This document shows positions 1-11,700 of a stretch of 64,000 nucleotides of DNA, in pieces. The notes beneath the pieces are model-generated. The model made no database searches. It was given only the letters and a program-made list of their open reading frames with translations, and was not told where the DNA came from. The DNA is taken from the NCBI GenBank assembly GCA_958510875.1, contig OY294069.1, positions 180,589,112-180,653,111 of the forward strand, in the 5' to 3' direction. Numbering within the stretch: the first letter of the stretch is position 1; each line of letters starts with the position of its first letter. The stretch comes from Endomychus coccineus (taxonomy: Eukaryota; Arthropoda; Insecta; Coleoptera; Endomychidae). The translations under genes and the position numbers were made by a program.

Positions 1-495
1 AATGTGCCTCATTTTATTTTTGAATGAATATGTAGATGTATCGAATAGATCAATGATTTCACTATTTTTATTTGCCAATTTAACTATCCTTGTAATTGGC
101 TCATTTTGGCCATAATTCGTACTGTGATGAGGAACCATGAACAGTTCTGAAATTCTTGTTCTTCTGGGATTTGCATTCAGATTAAAGAGTTCAATTAAAT
201 TATAGCTCCATTCATAACCTTGTGCAGAAATCTCAAGTCCATTTCAGCTCTTCTATGTTTCAAACTTGATAAATTTAAGATGTTCAAAATGTCAGAATGA
301 ATATTCATAGTTTGCTAAGCTAATTTTGATTATGTCTCTTTTATTTTCCTATGATTCTTGAACCGGATTTCTGATCAAGCAATCTTTCCTGGGTAATATA
401 TTACTTCAAAGTCGTGTTGAGACAAATAGTATGTTAAATCTCTCAGCTTGCAGCTTGCAATAATCCTTTGTAAACTGAGTTTACATAGATGGTAG
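1..495. other. Unannotated AT-rich DNA
   Basis: I see no coding pattern, repeat boundary or RNA gene here. The stretch is AT-rich, with short open frames interrupted by stops. Confidence 0.5.
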
Positions 496-600
496 CCGGA
501 AGATCCTCAGTACTTTAAGATTATTTTTAGAGGGTAAGGGTGAATATTTCTTATTTACAGTGTTATAGTGTATCGACAGTGTGAATTACGAGGTGTTTCT
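496..600 (+). repeat. Penelope-like terminal repeat fragment
   Basis: The segment contains a CCTCAGTACTTTAAG-type motif, then TTTTTAGAGGGTAAGGGTG and a TATTTCTTAT tract. Read in reverse complement, it matches the order of motifs at 17,610-17,790 and 36,865-36,910 (ATAAGAAATAATCACCC, TTATCCA, AATACTG, CTGAGG). Those copies sit next to hammerhead-like cores, so I call this an orphan piece of the same Penelope-like terminal repeat in the opposite orientation. The match is by eye over about 60 bases. Confidence 0.4.
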
Positions 601-1165
601 TGATGGCACTTTGTCTACTCGAGATTACCGTAGAAATTGTCGGATCATCATGTTGAAATTGTGCAGGCAATGTTTACTGTTCTCAATCTGTAGGTATTAC
701 TTGCAGAATTGAATTGCACCCACACTAAGTTTATATAAAAGGAGCTAAGATTTCTAATGCATTACAGCTCATACAAGTCCATGAACCGATTGCGCTTATA
801 TTGTAAAGCTATTATATACATTTTCTATTTAAGGATAAATCCATTCTTGTTACGCAAAAACCATGTAATTCCATTTGTATTCCACTTAATTGGATTCTGT
901 ACGTGTGTATTGTTTGTTAAACAATACACACGACAATTTTCAAACTCGATAAACATAATTTCTATCACATCCAGCAACACCTGCGCTCTTAGCGTTTACG
1001 AAATCGTGCCAGATCTTTCGATTATGTTTCAAACTATGACCCATTCATTCTTTTATGTTATTTTGCTTTACAGAAGACGATAGACTTGTCATTTATCTCT
1101 TTTTCATATAATGCTTCGCCAATAAGGAATTGCCAGAATGTATAATATGGTTCGTTCGCCCAAAC
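601..1165. other. No recognised gene; isolated 108-codon open frame
   Basis: A plus-strand open frame at 757-1,083 encodes a hydrophobic, low-complexity peptide with no motif I recognise. A TATATAAAAGG sequence lies just upstream at about 729-739, which could act as a core promoter, but nothing else supports a gene. I treat the frame as chance. Confidence 0.35.
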
Positions 1166-1280
1166 AAAGAAATCCCTAATGTGGAGCTTCGCCTGACTCA
1201 TGCCGGGGGCACCACTAGACCAAGAACCACAGTGTACTCAGTAGCTAATGAGGACGTGGAGGATGGTCGATGACATTCCA
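1166..1280 (-). mobile_element. LINE fragment, RNase H/C-terminal junction
   Basis: The segment is clearly alike to 16,524-16,640, beginning with the shared CCCTAATGTGGAGCTTCGC and continuing through a GGGGGC..CAC block and CAGTAGC. The 16.5 kb copy reads on the minus strand into the C-terminal tail of a non-LTR retrotransposon ORF2, so this is a short minus-oriented piece of the same family. It lies next to a plus-oriented 3' end of the same family, so two truncated copies are joined head to head here. Confidence 0.6.
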
Positions 1281-1339
1281 ATCTTCGAATCGGGCTTCAC
1301 GCCAGAATGGGCGAGTACACACACTAGCTGGAATTTGTT

Positions 1340-2199
1340 CTTGTTCTTAGCCAGAAGGAAGAGACATGAGTCAATGCAGAATCCTGGCCTTCGGTACTGC
1401 CTTGACCTGCTCTCGAGGGAGAACTATATGGTCCGGATTAGTCAGGGAGTAGCTTCAGCAAGCAACGTCCTTTGCGGGGGTCTCGAGATAAGTAACCCCT
1501 CGGGGCGAAACTAACAGTTGTCACTGCAAAAGATTCGGTGAACTATGCACCACATATGTTTCACCACTTGAACCATGAGAACTCTCTGGTCGAAATGGAT
1601 TTAAGGGCTTGGTAGACATATGCGGTAGGCTATTCGAATGAAGCTGAACGTTGACTTCCTGGTAAAACAGAGGAGGTGGAGTTGACTATATAATAATAAT
1701 ATAAGTCTAGCAAGCAAGCGTCCGTAGCGGATCCGCTTACAGTTGTCCCGCCGGCGGCTATCAAACATGCTGCTGCCTGCGTGGGTAAATGCTGCACCAC
1801 ACTTTACAGGTCTCTGGGTAATGAATTCGCGGCCAGGGCAAAGATATGTGGTAGCCCAATGAGATGAGGTCGACGGCTACTTGTCAAACGGAAGCTGTTA
1901 ATTGACACGAACACGAGTAGGCAGGGGATGAGGGGCCCAGATGGTTCAAAAGACCGTCTCCTCTCCAATTAAGGCGTTGGTCTCCGCAGTCCGCCTGGCA
2001 GTTGGCGTGCTGTTGGGGCCCTACGTGACATGTCTAAACTCTAACGACGGGTGGGCAGGGGGAGTAAAACCCCCCACAGTTATAATCGTGCCTTGGCCTG
2101 CTGGACTGAGTATTTTTATCAAGGGCGCACAATGAACCCAATCAAGCGGTCTAAGTGCTCTGGACCTGACCGCTCTCGTTCTTATTGATTGATTGATAG
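1340..2199 (+). mobile_element. LINE 3' end with (TGAT)n tail
   Basis: Around 1,345-1,420 the sequence parallels the last coding part of the minus-strand LINE at 16.2-16.6 kb (shared TGGCCTTCGG..ACTGCC). From about 2,085 to 2,199 it matches that element's 3' UTR: CTGCTGGA, then ATCAAGGG.GCACAATG and a CAATCAAG block, ending in GATTGATTGATAG. Tails built from a short repeat are usual for this class of LINE. The middle (1,430-2,080) is GC-richer than the surroundings, contains repeated short blocks (for example ACAGTTGTC twice) and is probably 3' UTR. No intact protein remains. Confidence 0.65.
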
Positions 2200-2665
2200 T
2201 ACATTAGAAAAATATTTAAATATGAGGCCTCTGTTTCATCCCAATATTAAGGTATTTATAAGGAATGAGGAAATATTTTGTTTTTAATGAAGTTCTTTTC
2301 AAACACAATAGTTTTGCCAAAATAATTACATAATATTGCTCAAGAATACGTCACAGCCAAAGTCTAACAATGTATTGATGGGAATATTTTCGCCCACTTT
2401 ACTTTGTTATAAAAACTATGTAAATAGAAACAGAGGTTATTAACCGAAGTAAATGCGTCAACTACTTTTACTGTCAAATGTTCGCTTATTCAACACCATT
2501 ACATTAACTTTATGTTTGCATTAACTATTGAGCTTAGATCTGACCATAAATTACCGAGCTCGGTTAATTTATTTAATCTTTGAATTATATATTCGTCTAA
2601 CGTGTAATAATACGGGTTTCATTCCTATAATCGATCATTTTTATTTTTTTTACTCATGACCTTTC
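2200..2665. other. No recognised feature
   Basis: AT-rich DNA between the LINE tail and the Penelope terminal repeat. I found nothing I can support. Confidence 0.5.
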
Positions 2666-2930
2666 TCTTGTGTGATAAGTATATTTCCTAGGATAGCATG
2701 CAGGTTGTATCGCACATGTGATTGTTTTAAATTTCATTATATTTCTCTATGAATAAGATACGATCAACATTATCCACTAAACACTGTTAAATACTGAGGA
2801 CCTTTCGGCTACTAAGTAGCCATCATCAGAGTGAACTAAATTAGAAATAAAAATGTGCCTGTTTAAATACTATTTGGAGATAATAATGTAAAGAAGGGGT
2901 TGTTACCCTCAGCTCCAATAAATGCACAAA
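2666..2930 (-). repeat. Penelope-like terminal repeat (pLTR), copy 1
   Basis: From 2,666 (CTTGTGTGATAAGTATATTT) to about 2,873 the sequence runs parallel to 17,654-17,862, and after that (TATTTGGAGATAATAATG) parallel to the sequence flanking the hAT element at 36,945-36,963 and 38,877-38,920. It carries the TAGCCATCATCAG block typical of Penelope-like elements (PLEs), whose terminal repeats are known to carry hammerhead ribozymes. The ribozyme strand is minus, so the repeat is placed on minus. This copy has no hAT insertion and shows the empty target site ATAATAAT at 2,880-2,887. Confidence 0.6.
2795..2835 (-). ncRNA. Hammerhead ribozyme-like motif, copy 1
   Basis: On the minus strand the order is CUGAUGA (2,829-2,823), one extra U, then GGCUAC-UUA-GUAGCC, a perfect 6-bp stem II with a 3-nt loop (2,821-2,807), then GAAA (2,806-2,803), followed by GGUCCUCAGUA. 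These are the conserved core boxes of a hammerhead ribozyme. The additional U between CUGAUGA and stem II departs from the textbook core. I could not settle stem III or the cleavage triplet by eye, so catalytic activity is not shown. Confidence 0.5.
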
Positions 2931-3221
2931 TGGCCTGTTACAGAGACAGATCAAAAACCGTGGAAGGTGCAGGAGCAGGAATATAGCCAAGTCAAAGACA
3001 AGAATCTCACTGAGAAGAAGTTTGCTGCAATACATCACTATGTCGAAGACCTACTAAGGCAAGAGTTTCAAGGAAAAATTACCCTTGACTCCTCTGTCCA
3101 CCAGTCCTAATGATCTTAACCCGGACACCTCCCAATAGGTGAAGGGTTGTCGGCCCTACCCCAATTCAACTTAATGAACGTTTGAATGATCAAAATATTT
3201 ATCATATCATAAACATGAACG

Positions 3222-3290
3222 AAAATGTTGGCACTCGCACAAGCTTTTCTTTTACAAAAATTTACAAGTTGATGGAGGTGCCAACATTTT
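3222..3290. repeat. Inverted repeat with 13-bp perfect arms
   Basis: AAAATGTTGGCAC at 3,222-3,234 is the exact reverse complement of GTGCCAACATTTT at 3,278-3,290, with a 43-base spacer. The core AATGTTGGC returns in direct orientation near 3,373 and 3,505, so this is one motif repeated four times in about 300 bp. It may be the end structure of a small DNA transposon or a stem-loop. I could not find target duplications. Confidence 0.5.
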
Positions 3291-3419
3291 TTTTTCCAAT
3301 TTCAGACGATTCGGTCAATTTTTGCCAAAAAGATCAAGACATGGCCAAAATTCTTGAAAATGGACACATAGAAAATGTTGGCGTATGGTTTTCGAGTAAT
3401 GAGCATTAATAACAAAAAT

Positions 3420-4705
3420 TTTCCGCCTGGTCAGAAAATGTTATACCATATTCCAATTTTGGTCATAACTAAAGCTGCTAGTGCTGCCAACTGCATGGAG
3501 AAACAATGTTGGCATTTATTGAATATTAATCGCGAAGGAACCCTCTTCGACTAGCACGCACCAAACACCAAACTCAAAATGGGGCGGGGTGGGAGGTCCA
3601 ACTCACATACGATGAAATATTCAGATTATTAATTGCTAAAACATAACACATATGCGAGCATGTTATATCTCAGATTCAGATTATGTATTTATCTCCTAGA
3701 CTAAAGCTAGGTACACTTCAAGAACTTTCCCCGGAACATAGTCGAGTCAATTTAGCAAAAAAACTCAGGAATTTTGAGCGTTGGAATTGACGTGCGGAAT
3801 AAAATAATGCACTGAATCAAATTCGAATTTCTTTCTGTATTTATCTTGGTTGGCACGTTCTTTTGTGCCCTTTAGTTCCAGCCGCCACTGAGTTACATAT
3901 AAGTTGAAAGTACTAACCAAATTGAACAGTTCATATTAAAATAGAAGTAGAAACCTTTTTTTTTCATTTGTGAGACGTGTTGTAAAATCATCAACGAACG
4001 AATGGACGACAATTGGAATAATAATTTAATGTTGATTTAGATTTATTCGAATATCGAAAACGAAACAAAGGCAGACGAAATATGCATTCCCAGAATATGT
4101 TTATAGCAAAATGTATGTTTAAGCAACGGTCACGGATCGACTGACATTGAAAATAGCGACCTTGTACAATCGTGCTATTTATACATATATAACTTTTTAT
4201 GAAGAGAGGCCGTCAGCCTGACCAAGGATAAAGTACTATTTACCATACCAAACGTATATGTGTTGCCAGCATCTAACACAAAGAAAACTAATTCCGGAGA
4301 ACGGTGGGATCAGTTCTTTGACATATCGTTTTAATTAACCGTCCAGCCTTTGTCTTTCAGATTTGACCATAATCTTGACTACGTATAATGGGGAGACGAG
4401 CAAAAGTGATTGATAAAGTTGAAAGTTAATCCACTTACATTATAATACTAGTAGCTACAGTAATGCAAATATGTTTATACATTTCAATCTCTTCTAAATT
4501 AGAAGTTATCTAGATAGTCGTCTTCATTGTGACTTTCGGAAGTTGAAGAATTAAACTGAAAATGTACACAAAACTTTTATTATTTAATTAAGAATTAATG
4601 CTAACAAATTGTTTCACCACACACTGTGGCATTCTCAAAGCTAGGAGTTTATCAACTGAAGTTAAATATAAAATTATGTCCTTAAATATTAGGAATCAAT
4701 CTGAA
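3420..4705. other. No recognised feature
   Basis: About 1.3 kb of AT-rich DNA without a coding pattern I recognise or a repeat boundary I can define. Confidence 0.45.
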
Positions 4706-4729
4706 TATAATCATCATCATTTGAGGGCA

Positions 4730-5150
4730 GGGGCTTAAGCTCCAAATACACTTAGGCCACTTAGTTGGGCACATTGTGCGCCCCGTGGTCAAAGCCTATT
4801 CTATTCTATCTATTCTATCATCCTATGTTGCCTTATTTCTAGTATGGGGCATTTAGAGATTGCCTCAAAATTGCTGAGTGTCCAGTGACCTAGGACAGTT
4901 AACCTATAAGCCTTTCTCATAGCTTCAGCTATTATATATAAGTGTAGAGGTTGTAATCCGGCGGGACCTTCAAGATGCCTCATTGGAGCCTACCTCATAC
5001 CACTCAATATACCTACGCATGCAAGCCGCTGCAGTAGGTCCAAGGGGCACTGAAACATACCAGTCCTCGTCCCCGACCATCACAAAAGCAGCATAGGTGG
5101 CCATAGGCCATAGGCAGAGGTATATATCCAATAAAGGATCTTTAATTGTA
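4730..5150 (-). other. LINE 3' UTR
   Basis: Minus-strand sequence after the ORF2 tail. It contains GGGGCGCACAATGTGCCC followed by AACTAAGTGG, a motif that also appears in altered form in the TGAT-tailed LINE 3' ends at 2.1 kb and 16.2 kb (GGGCGCACAATG.ACCCAA), so the families share a 3' UTR signal. An imperfect (TAGAA)n stretch lies at 4,797-4,820. The UTR ends in CATCATCAT (plus strand) at 4,711-4,720. Confidence 0.55.
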
Positions 5151-5400
5151 ATCCCCATGTGCTAATGAAAGATCCCCTGCACGCCCAAAAGAATGCAGAG
5201 GTCTTCCTAACTCGACGTTCGGGGTGGCGCATTGATGTTTCGTTCTTCCGTTTGCACCACTTCCACAAAAGCGAATTGCTAAGATTCACCCTTTGGCGGT
5301 GGCAGTTAAACAGTCCGTGTCCTCTCAGTATCTGTATCAGCAGTTTGGCATTGGTTTTAACTATATTTCGCACTTGCTAAGACCAGTCTTCCATAATGTG
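5080..5400 (-). pseudogene. LINE ORF2 C-terminal tail
   Basis: The minus-strand peptide contains AKLLIQILRGHGLFNCHRQR, then LSNSLLWKWCKRKNETSMRH. This matches the tail after RNase H in many insect LINEs: a (L/I)xxLxGHGxF..H block, then a Cys-rich stretch ending in ETxxH. Only some of the expected Cys residues are left. The frame is joined to RNase H by frameshifts, so the protein is not continuous. Confidence 0.6.
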
Positions 5401-5449
5401 CGGACTGCCTGCAACCGTTCTCTAGTTTCCACTCTTCCGAGTATTGTAT

Positions 5450-5766
5450 TCTGAACCAGCAGTGTCTCTTTGATGTTACTCTCCGAGTAGCCAACCACTG
5501 GTTGGGGGCCTATTATTAGAGGTTCTATAGCCCCCAGTGTTGCAAGCTCATCGGCTATATTTCCCCTTTATTCCAGAATGACCGGGGACCCAAAATAGGG
5601 TTTGCCTTCGTCTCTGCCAAGATTGTTTGGCGTGTTGATAAAATCCCAAACAAGCTTCGAATGTTATTCTCATGCTGCCCAGCGCAGCAAGGGCTGCCTT
5701 GCTGTCTGTGCATATACTCCTGTGGGTTTGCATTCTTTCTTCCAGCGCTATCTGTGCACAGCGCAT
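5450..5766 (-). pseudogene. LINE RNase H domain, C-terminal half
   Basis: Minus-strand frames give FQAEILAIMRCAQIALEERM, then ICTDSKAALAALGS, then LFWVPGHSGIKG, then ADELATLGAIEPLIIGPQP. These are the diagnostic blocks of retrotransposon RNase H: the QAE box with catalytic Glu, the TDSKAAL box with catalytic Asp, WVPGHSGI, and the ADELA box with the last Asp. Three of the four acidic residues are present; the first is altered to Asn in the FTNGA block. The reading frame is broken between boxes. The part upstream of TDSKAAL is what has been amplified in the adjoining array. Confidence 0.8.
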
Positions 5767-8700
5767 TATTGCCAGTATCTCCGCTTGGAAAATGGTGGCG
5801 TGTTTGCCCAGAGGTACCTAACGTCTTACGATTCATCCCTACTCCTGTCTGCCCATGGTGTCTGGCTCCATTAGTGAACCAGATTTCACCATTGGTTGGC
5901 AGGGTTGATTGGTTTTCGTTTAACCAATCTTCTCTGGGGGTAGCTCATACCAAACTTCTTATCAAAGGGGTATCGTGGTGTCACCCTATCCGTTCTCATT
6001 GAGTAGATGGGGTGTGTTTCACTACAGCCCGTCTTGGTGTCTGTGCATATACTCATGTGGGTTTGCATTCTTTCTTCCAGCGCTATCTGTGCACATCGCA
6101 TTATTGCCAGTATCTCCGCTTGGAAAATGGTGGCGTGTTTGCCCAGAGGTACCTAACGTCTTACGATTCATCCCTACTCCTGTCTGCCCATGGTGTCTGG
6201 CTCCATTAGTGAACCAGATTTCACCATTGGTTGGCAGGGTTGATTGGTTTTCGTTTAACCGAACTTCTCTGGGGGTAGCTCATACCAAACTTCTTATCAA
6301 AGGGGTATCGTGGTGTCACCCTATCCGTTCTCATTGAGTAGATGGGGTGTGTTTCACTACAGCCCGTCTTGGTGTCTGTGCATATACTCATGTGGGTTTG
6401 CATTCTTTCTTCCAGCGCTATCTGTGCACAGCGCATTATTGCCAGTATCTCCGCTTGGAAAATGGTGGCGTGTTTGCCCAGAGGTACCTAACGTCTTACG
6501 ATTCATCCCTACTCCTGTCTGCCCATGGTGTCTGGCTCCATTAGTGAACCAGATTTCACCATTGGTTGGCAGGGTTGATTGGTTTTCGTTTAACCAATCT
6601 TCTCTGGGGGTAGCTCATACCAAACTTCTTATCAAAGGGGTATCGTGGTGTCACCCTATCCGTTCTCATTGAGTAGATGGGGTGTGTTTCACTACAGCCC
6701 GTCTTGGTGTCTGTGCATATACTCATGTGGGTTTGCATTCTTTCTTCAAGCGCTATCTGTGCACATCGCATTATTGCCAGTATCTCCGCTTGGAAAATGG
6801 TGGCGTGTTTGCCCAGAGGTACCTAACGTCTTACGATTCATCCCTACTCCTGTCTGCCCATGGTGTCTGGCTCCATTAGTGAACCAGATTTCACCATTGG
6901 TTGGCAGGGTTGATTGGTTTTCGTTTAACCAATCTTCTCTGGGGGTAGCTCATACCAAACTTCTTATCAAAGGGGTATCGTGGTGTCACCCTATCCGTTC
7001 TCATTGAGTAGATGGGGTGTGTTTCACTACAGCCCGTCTTGGTGTCTGTGCATATACTCATGTGGGTTTGCATTCTTTCTTCAAGCGCTATCTGTGCACA
7101 TCGCATTATTGCCAGTATCTCCGCTTGGAAAATGGTGGCGTGTTTGCCCAGAGGTACCTAGGGTCTTACGATACATCCCTACTCCTGTCTGCCCATGGTG
7201 TCTGGCTCCATTAGTGAACCAGATTTCACCATTGGTTGGCAGGGTTGATTGGTTTTCGTTTAACCAATCTTCTCTGGGGGTAGCTCATACCAAACTTCTT
7301 ATCAAAGGGGTATCGTGGTGTCACCCTATCCGTTCTCATTGAGTAGATGGGGTGTGTTTCACTACAGCCCGTCTTGGTGTCTGTGCATATACTCATGTGG
7401 GTTTGCATTCTTTCTTCCAGCGCTATCTGTGCACATCGCATTATTGCCAGTATCTCCGCTTGGAAAATGGTGGCGTGTTTGCCCAGAGGTACCTAACGTC
7501 TTACGATTCATCCCTACTCCTGTCTGCCCATGGTGTCTGGCTCCATTAGTGAACCAGATTTCACCATTGGTTGGCAGGGTTGATTGGTTTTCGTTTAACC
7601 GAACTTCTCTGGGGGTAGCTCATACCAAACTTCTTATCAAAGGGGTATCGTGGTGTCACCCTATCCGTTCTCATTGAGTAGATGGGGTGTGTTTCACTAC
7701 AGCCCGTCTTGGTGTCTGTGCATATACTCATGTGGGTTTGCATTCTTTCTTCAAGCGCTATCTGTGCACATCGCATTATTGCCAGTATCTCCGCTTGGAA
7801 AATGGTGGCGTGTTTGCCCAGAGGTACCTAACGTCTTACGATTCATCCCTACTCCTGTCTGCCCATGGTGTCTGGCTCCATTAGTGAACCAGATTTCACC
7901 ATTGGTTGGCAGGGTTGATTGGTTTTCGTTTAACCAATCTTCTCTGGGGGTAGCTCATACCAAACTTCTTATCAAAGGGGTATCGTGGTGTCACCCTATC
8001 CGTTCTCATTGAGTAGATGGGGTGTGTTTCACTACAGCCCGTCTTGGTGTCTGTGCATATACTCATGTGGGTTTGCATTCTTTCTTCAAGCGCTATCTGT
8101 GCACATCGCATTATTGCCAGTATCTCCGCTTGGAAAATGGTGGCGTGTTTGCCCAGAGGTACCTAGGGTCTTACGATACATCCCTACTCCTGTCTGCCCA
8201 TGGTGTCTGGCTCCATTAGTGAACCAGATTTCACCATTGGTTGGCAGGGTTGATTGGTTTTCGTTTAACCAATCTTCTCTGGGGGTAGCTCATACCAAAC
8301 TTCTTATCAAAGGGGTATCGTGGTGTCACCCTATCCGTTCTCATTGAGTAGATGGGGTGTGTTTCACTACAGCCCGTCTTGGTGTCTGTGCATATACTCA
8401 TGTGGGTTTGCATTCTTTCTTCAAGCGCTATCTGTGCACATCGCATTATTGCCAGTATCTCCGCTTGGAAAATGGTGGCGTGTTTGCCCAGAGGTACCTA
8501 ACGTCTTACGATTCATCCCTACTCCTGTCTGCCCATGGTGTCTGGCTCCATTAGTGAACCAGATTTCACCATTGGTTGGCAGGGTTGATTGGTTTTCGTT
8601 TAACCAATCTTCTCTGGGGGTAGCTCATACCAAACTTCTTATCAAAGGGGTATCGTGGTGTCACCCTATCCGTTCTCATTGAGTAGATGGGGTGTGTTTC

Positions 8701-11700
8701 ACTACAGCCCGTCTTGGTGTCTGTGCATATACTCATGTGGGTTTGCATTCTTTCTTCAAGCGCTATCTGTGCACATCGCATTATTGCCAGTATCTCCGCT
8801 TGGAAAATGGTGGCGTGTTTGCCCAGAGGTACCTAGGGTCTTACGATACATCCCTACTCCTGTCTGCCCATGGTGTCTGGCTCCATTAGTGAACCAGATT
8901 TCACCATTGGTTGGCAGGGTTGATTGGTTTTCGTTTAACCGAACTTCTCTGGGGGTAGCTCATACCAAACTTCTTATCAAAGGGGTATCGTGGTGTCACC
9001 CTATCCGTTCTCATTGAGTAGATGGGGTGTGTTTCACTACAGCCCGTCTTGGTGTCTGTGCATATACTCATGTGGGTTTGCATTCTTTCTTCCAGCGCTA
9101 TCTGTGCACAGCGCATTATTGCCAGTATCTCCGCTTGGAAAATGGTGGCGTGTTTGCCCAGAGGTACCTAACGTCTTACGATTCATCCCTACTCCTGTCT
9201 GCCCATGGTGTCTGGCTCCATTAGTGAACCAGATTTCACCATTGGTTGGCAGGGTTGATTGGTTTTCGTTTAACCAATCTTCTCTGGGGGTAGCTCATAC
9301 CAAACTTCTTATCAAAGGGGTATCGTGGTGTCACCCTATCCGTTCTCATTGAGTAGATGGGGTGTGTTTCACTACAGCCCGTCTTGGTGTCTGTGCATAT
9401 ACTCATGTGGGTTTGCATTCTTTCTTCAAGCGCTATCTGTGCACATCGCATTATTGCCAGTATCTCCGCTTGGAAAATGGTGGCGTGTTTGCCCAGAGGT
9501 ACCTAACGTCTTACGATTCATCCCTACTCCTGTCTGCCCATGGTGTCTGGCTCCATTAGTGAACCAGATTTCACCATTGGTTGGCAGGGTTGATTGGTTT
9601 TCGTTTAACCAATCTTCTCTGGGGGTAGCTCATACCAAACTTCTTATCAAAGGGGTATCGTGGTGTCACCCTATCCGTTCTCATTGAGTAGATGGGGTGT
9701 GTTTCACTACAGCCCGTCTTGGTGTCTGTGCATATACTCATGTGGGTTTGCATTCTTTCTTCAAGCGCTATCTGTGCACATCGCATTATTGCCAGTATCT
9801 CCGCTTGGAAAATGGTGGCGTGTTTGCCCAGAGGTACCTAGGGTCTTACGATACATCCCTACTCCTGTCTGCCCATGGTGTCTGGCTCCATTAGTGAACC
9901 AGATTTCACCATTGGTTGGCAGGGTTGATTGGTTTTCGTTTAACCAATCTTCTCTGGGGGTAGCTCATACCAAACTTCTTATCAAAGGGGTATCGTGGTG
10001 TCACCCTATCCGTTCTCATTGAGTAGATGGGGTGTGTTTCACTACAGCCCGTCTTGGTGTCTGTGCATATACTCATGTGGGTTTGCATTCTTTCTTCCAG
10101 CGCTATCTGTGCACATCGCATTATTGCCAGTATCTCCGCTTGGAAAATGGTGGCGTGTTTGCCCAGAGGTACCTAACGTCTTACGATTCATCCCTACTCC
10201 TGTCTGCCCATGGTGTCTGGCTCCATTAGTGAACCAGATTTCACCATTGGTTGGCAGGGTTGATTGGTTTTCGTTTAACCGAACTTCTCTGGGGGTAGCT
10301 CATACCAAACTTCTTATCAAAGGGGTATCGTGGTGTCACCCTATCCGTTCTCATTGAGTAGATGGGGTGTGTTTCACTACAGCCCGTCTTGGTGTCTGTG
10401 CATATACTCATGTGGGTTTGCATTCTTTCTTCAAGCGCTATCTGTGCACATCGCATTATTGCCAGTATCTCCGCTTGGAAAATGGTGGCGTGTTTGCCCA
10501 GAGGTACCTAACGTCTTACGATTCATCCCTACTCCTGTCTGCCCATGGTGTCTGGCTCCATTAGTGAACCAGATTTCACCATTGGTTGGCAGGGTTGATT
10601 GGTTTTCGTTTAACCAATCTTCTCTGGGGGTAGCTCATACCAAACTTCTTATCAAAGGGGTATCGTGGTGTCACCCTATCCGTTCTCATTGAGTAGATGG
10701 GGTGTGTTTCACTACAGCCCGTCTTGGTGTCTGTGCATATACTCATGTGGGTTTGCATTCTTTCTTCAAGCGCTATCTGTGCACATCGCATTATTGCCAG
10801 TATCTCCGCTTGGAAAATGGTGGCGTGTTTGCCCAGAGGTACCTAGGGTCTTACGATACATCCCTACTCCTGTCTGCCCATGGTGTCTGGCTCCATTAGT
10901 GAACCAGATTTCACCATTGGTTGGCAGGGTTGATTGGTTTTCGTTTAACCAATCTTCTCTGGGGGTAGCTCATACCAAACTTCTTATCAAAGGGGTATCG
11001 TGGTGTCACCCTATCCGTTCTCATTGAGTAGATGGGGTGTGTTTCACTACAGCCCGTCTTGGTGTCTGTGCATATACTCATGTGGGTTTGCATTCTTTCT
11101 TCAAGCGCTATCTGTGCACATCGCATTATTGCCAGTATCTCCGCTTGGAAAATGGTGGCGTGTTTGCCCAGAGGTACCTAACGTCTTACGATTCATCCCT
11201 ACTCCTGTCTGCCCATGGTGTCTGGCTCCATTAGTGAACCAGATTTCACCATTGGTTGGCAGGGTTGATTGGTTTTCGTTTAACCAATCTTCTCTGGGGG
11301 TAGCTCATACCAAACTTCTTATCAAAGGGGTATCGTGGTGTCACCCTATCCGTTCTCATTGAGTAGATGGGGTGTGTTTCACTACAGCCCGTCTTGGTGT
11401 CTGTGCATATACTCATGTGGGTTTGCATTCTTTCTTCAAGCGCTATCTGTGCACATCGCATTATTGCCAGTATCTCCGCTTGGAAAATGGTGGCGTGTTT
11501 GCCCAGAGGTACCTAGGGTCTTACGATACATCCCTACTCCTGTCTGCCCATGGTGTCTGGCTCCATTAGTGAACCAGATTTCACCATTGGTTGGCAGGGT
11601 TGATTGGTTTTCGTTTAACCAATCTTCTCTGGGGGTAGCTCATACCAAACTTCTTATCAAAGGGGTATCGTGGTGTCACCCTATCCGTTCTCATTGAGTA

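Noticed and set aside
757..1083. 108-codon frame downstream of a TATATAAAAGG sequence
   Set aside because: Low-complexity hydrophobic peptide with no known motif; TATA-like words are common in AT-rich DNA.
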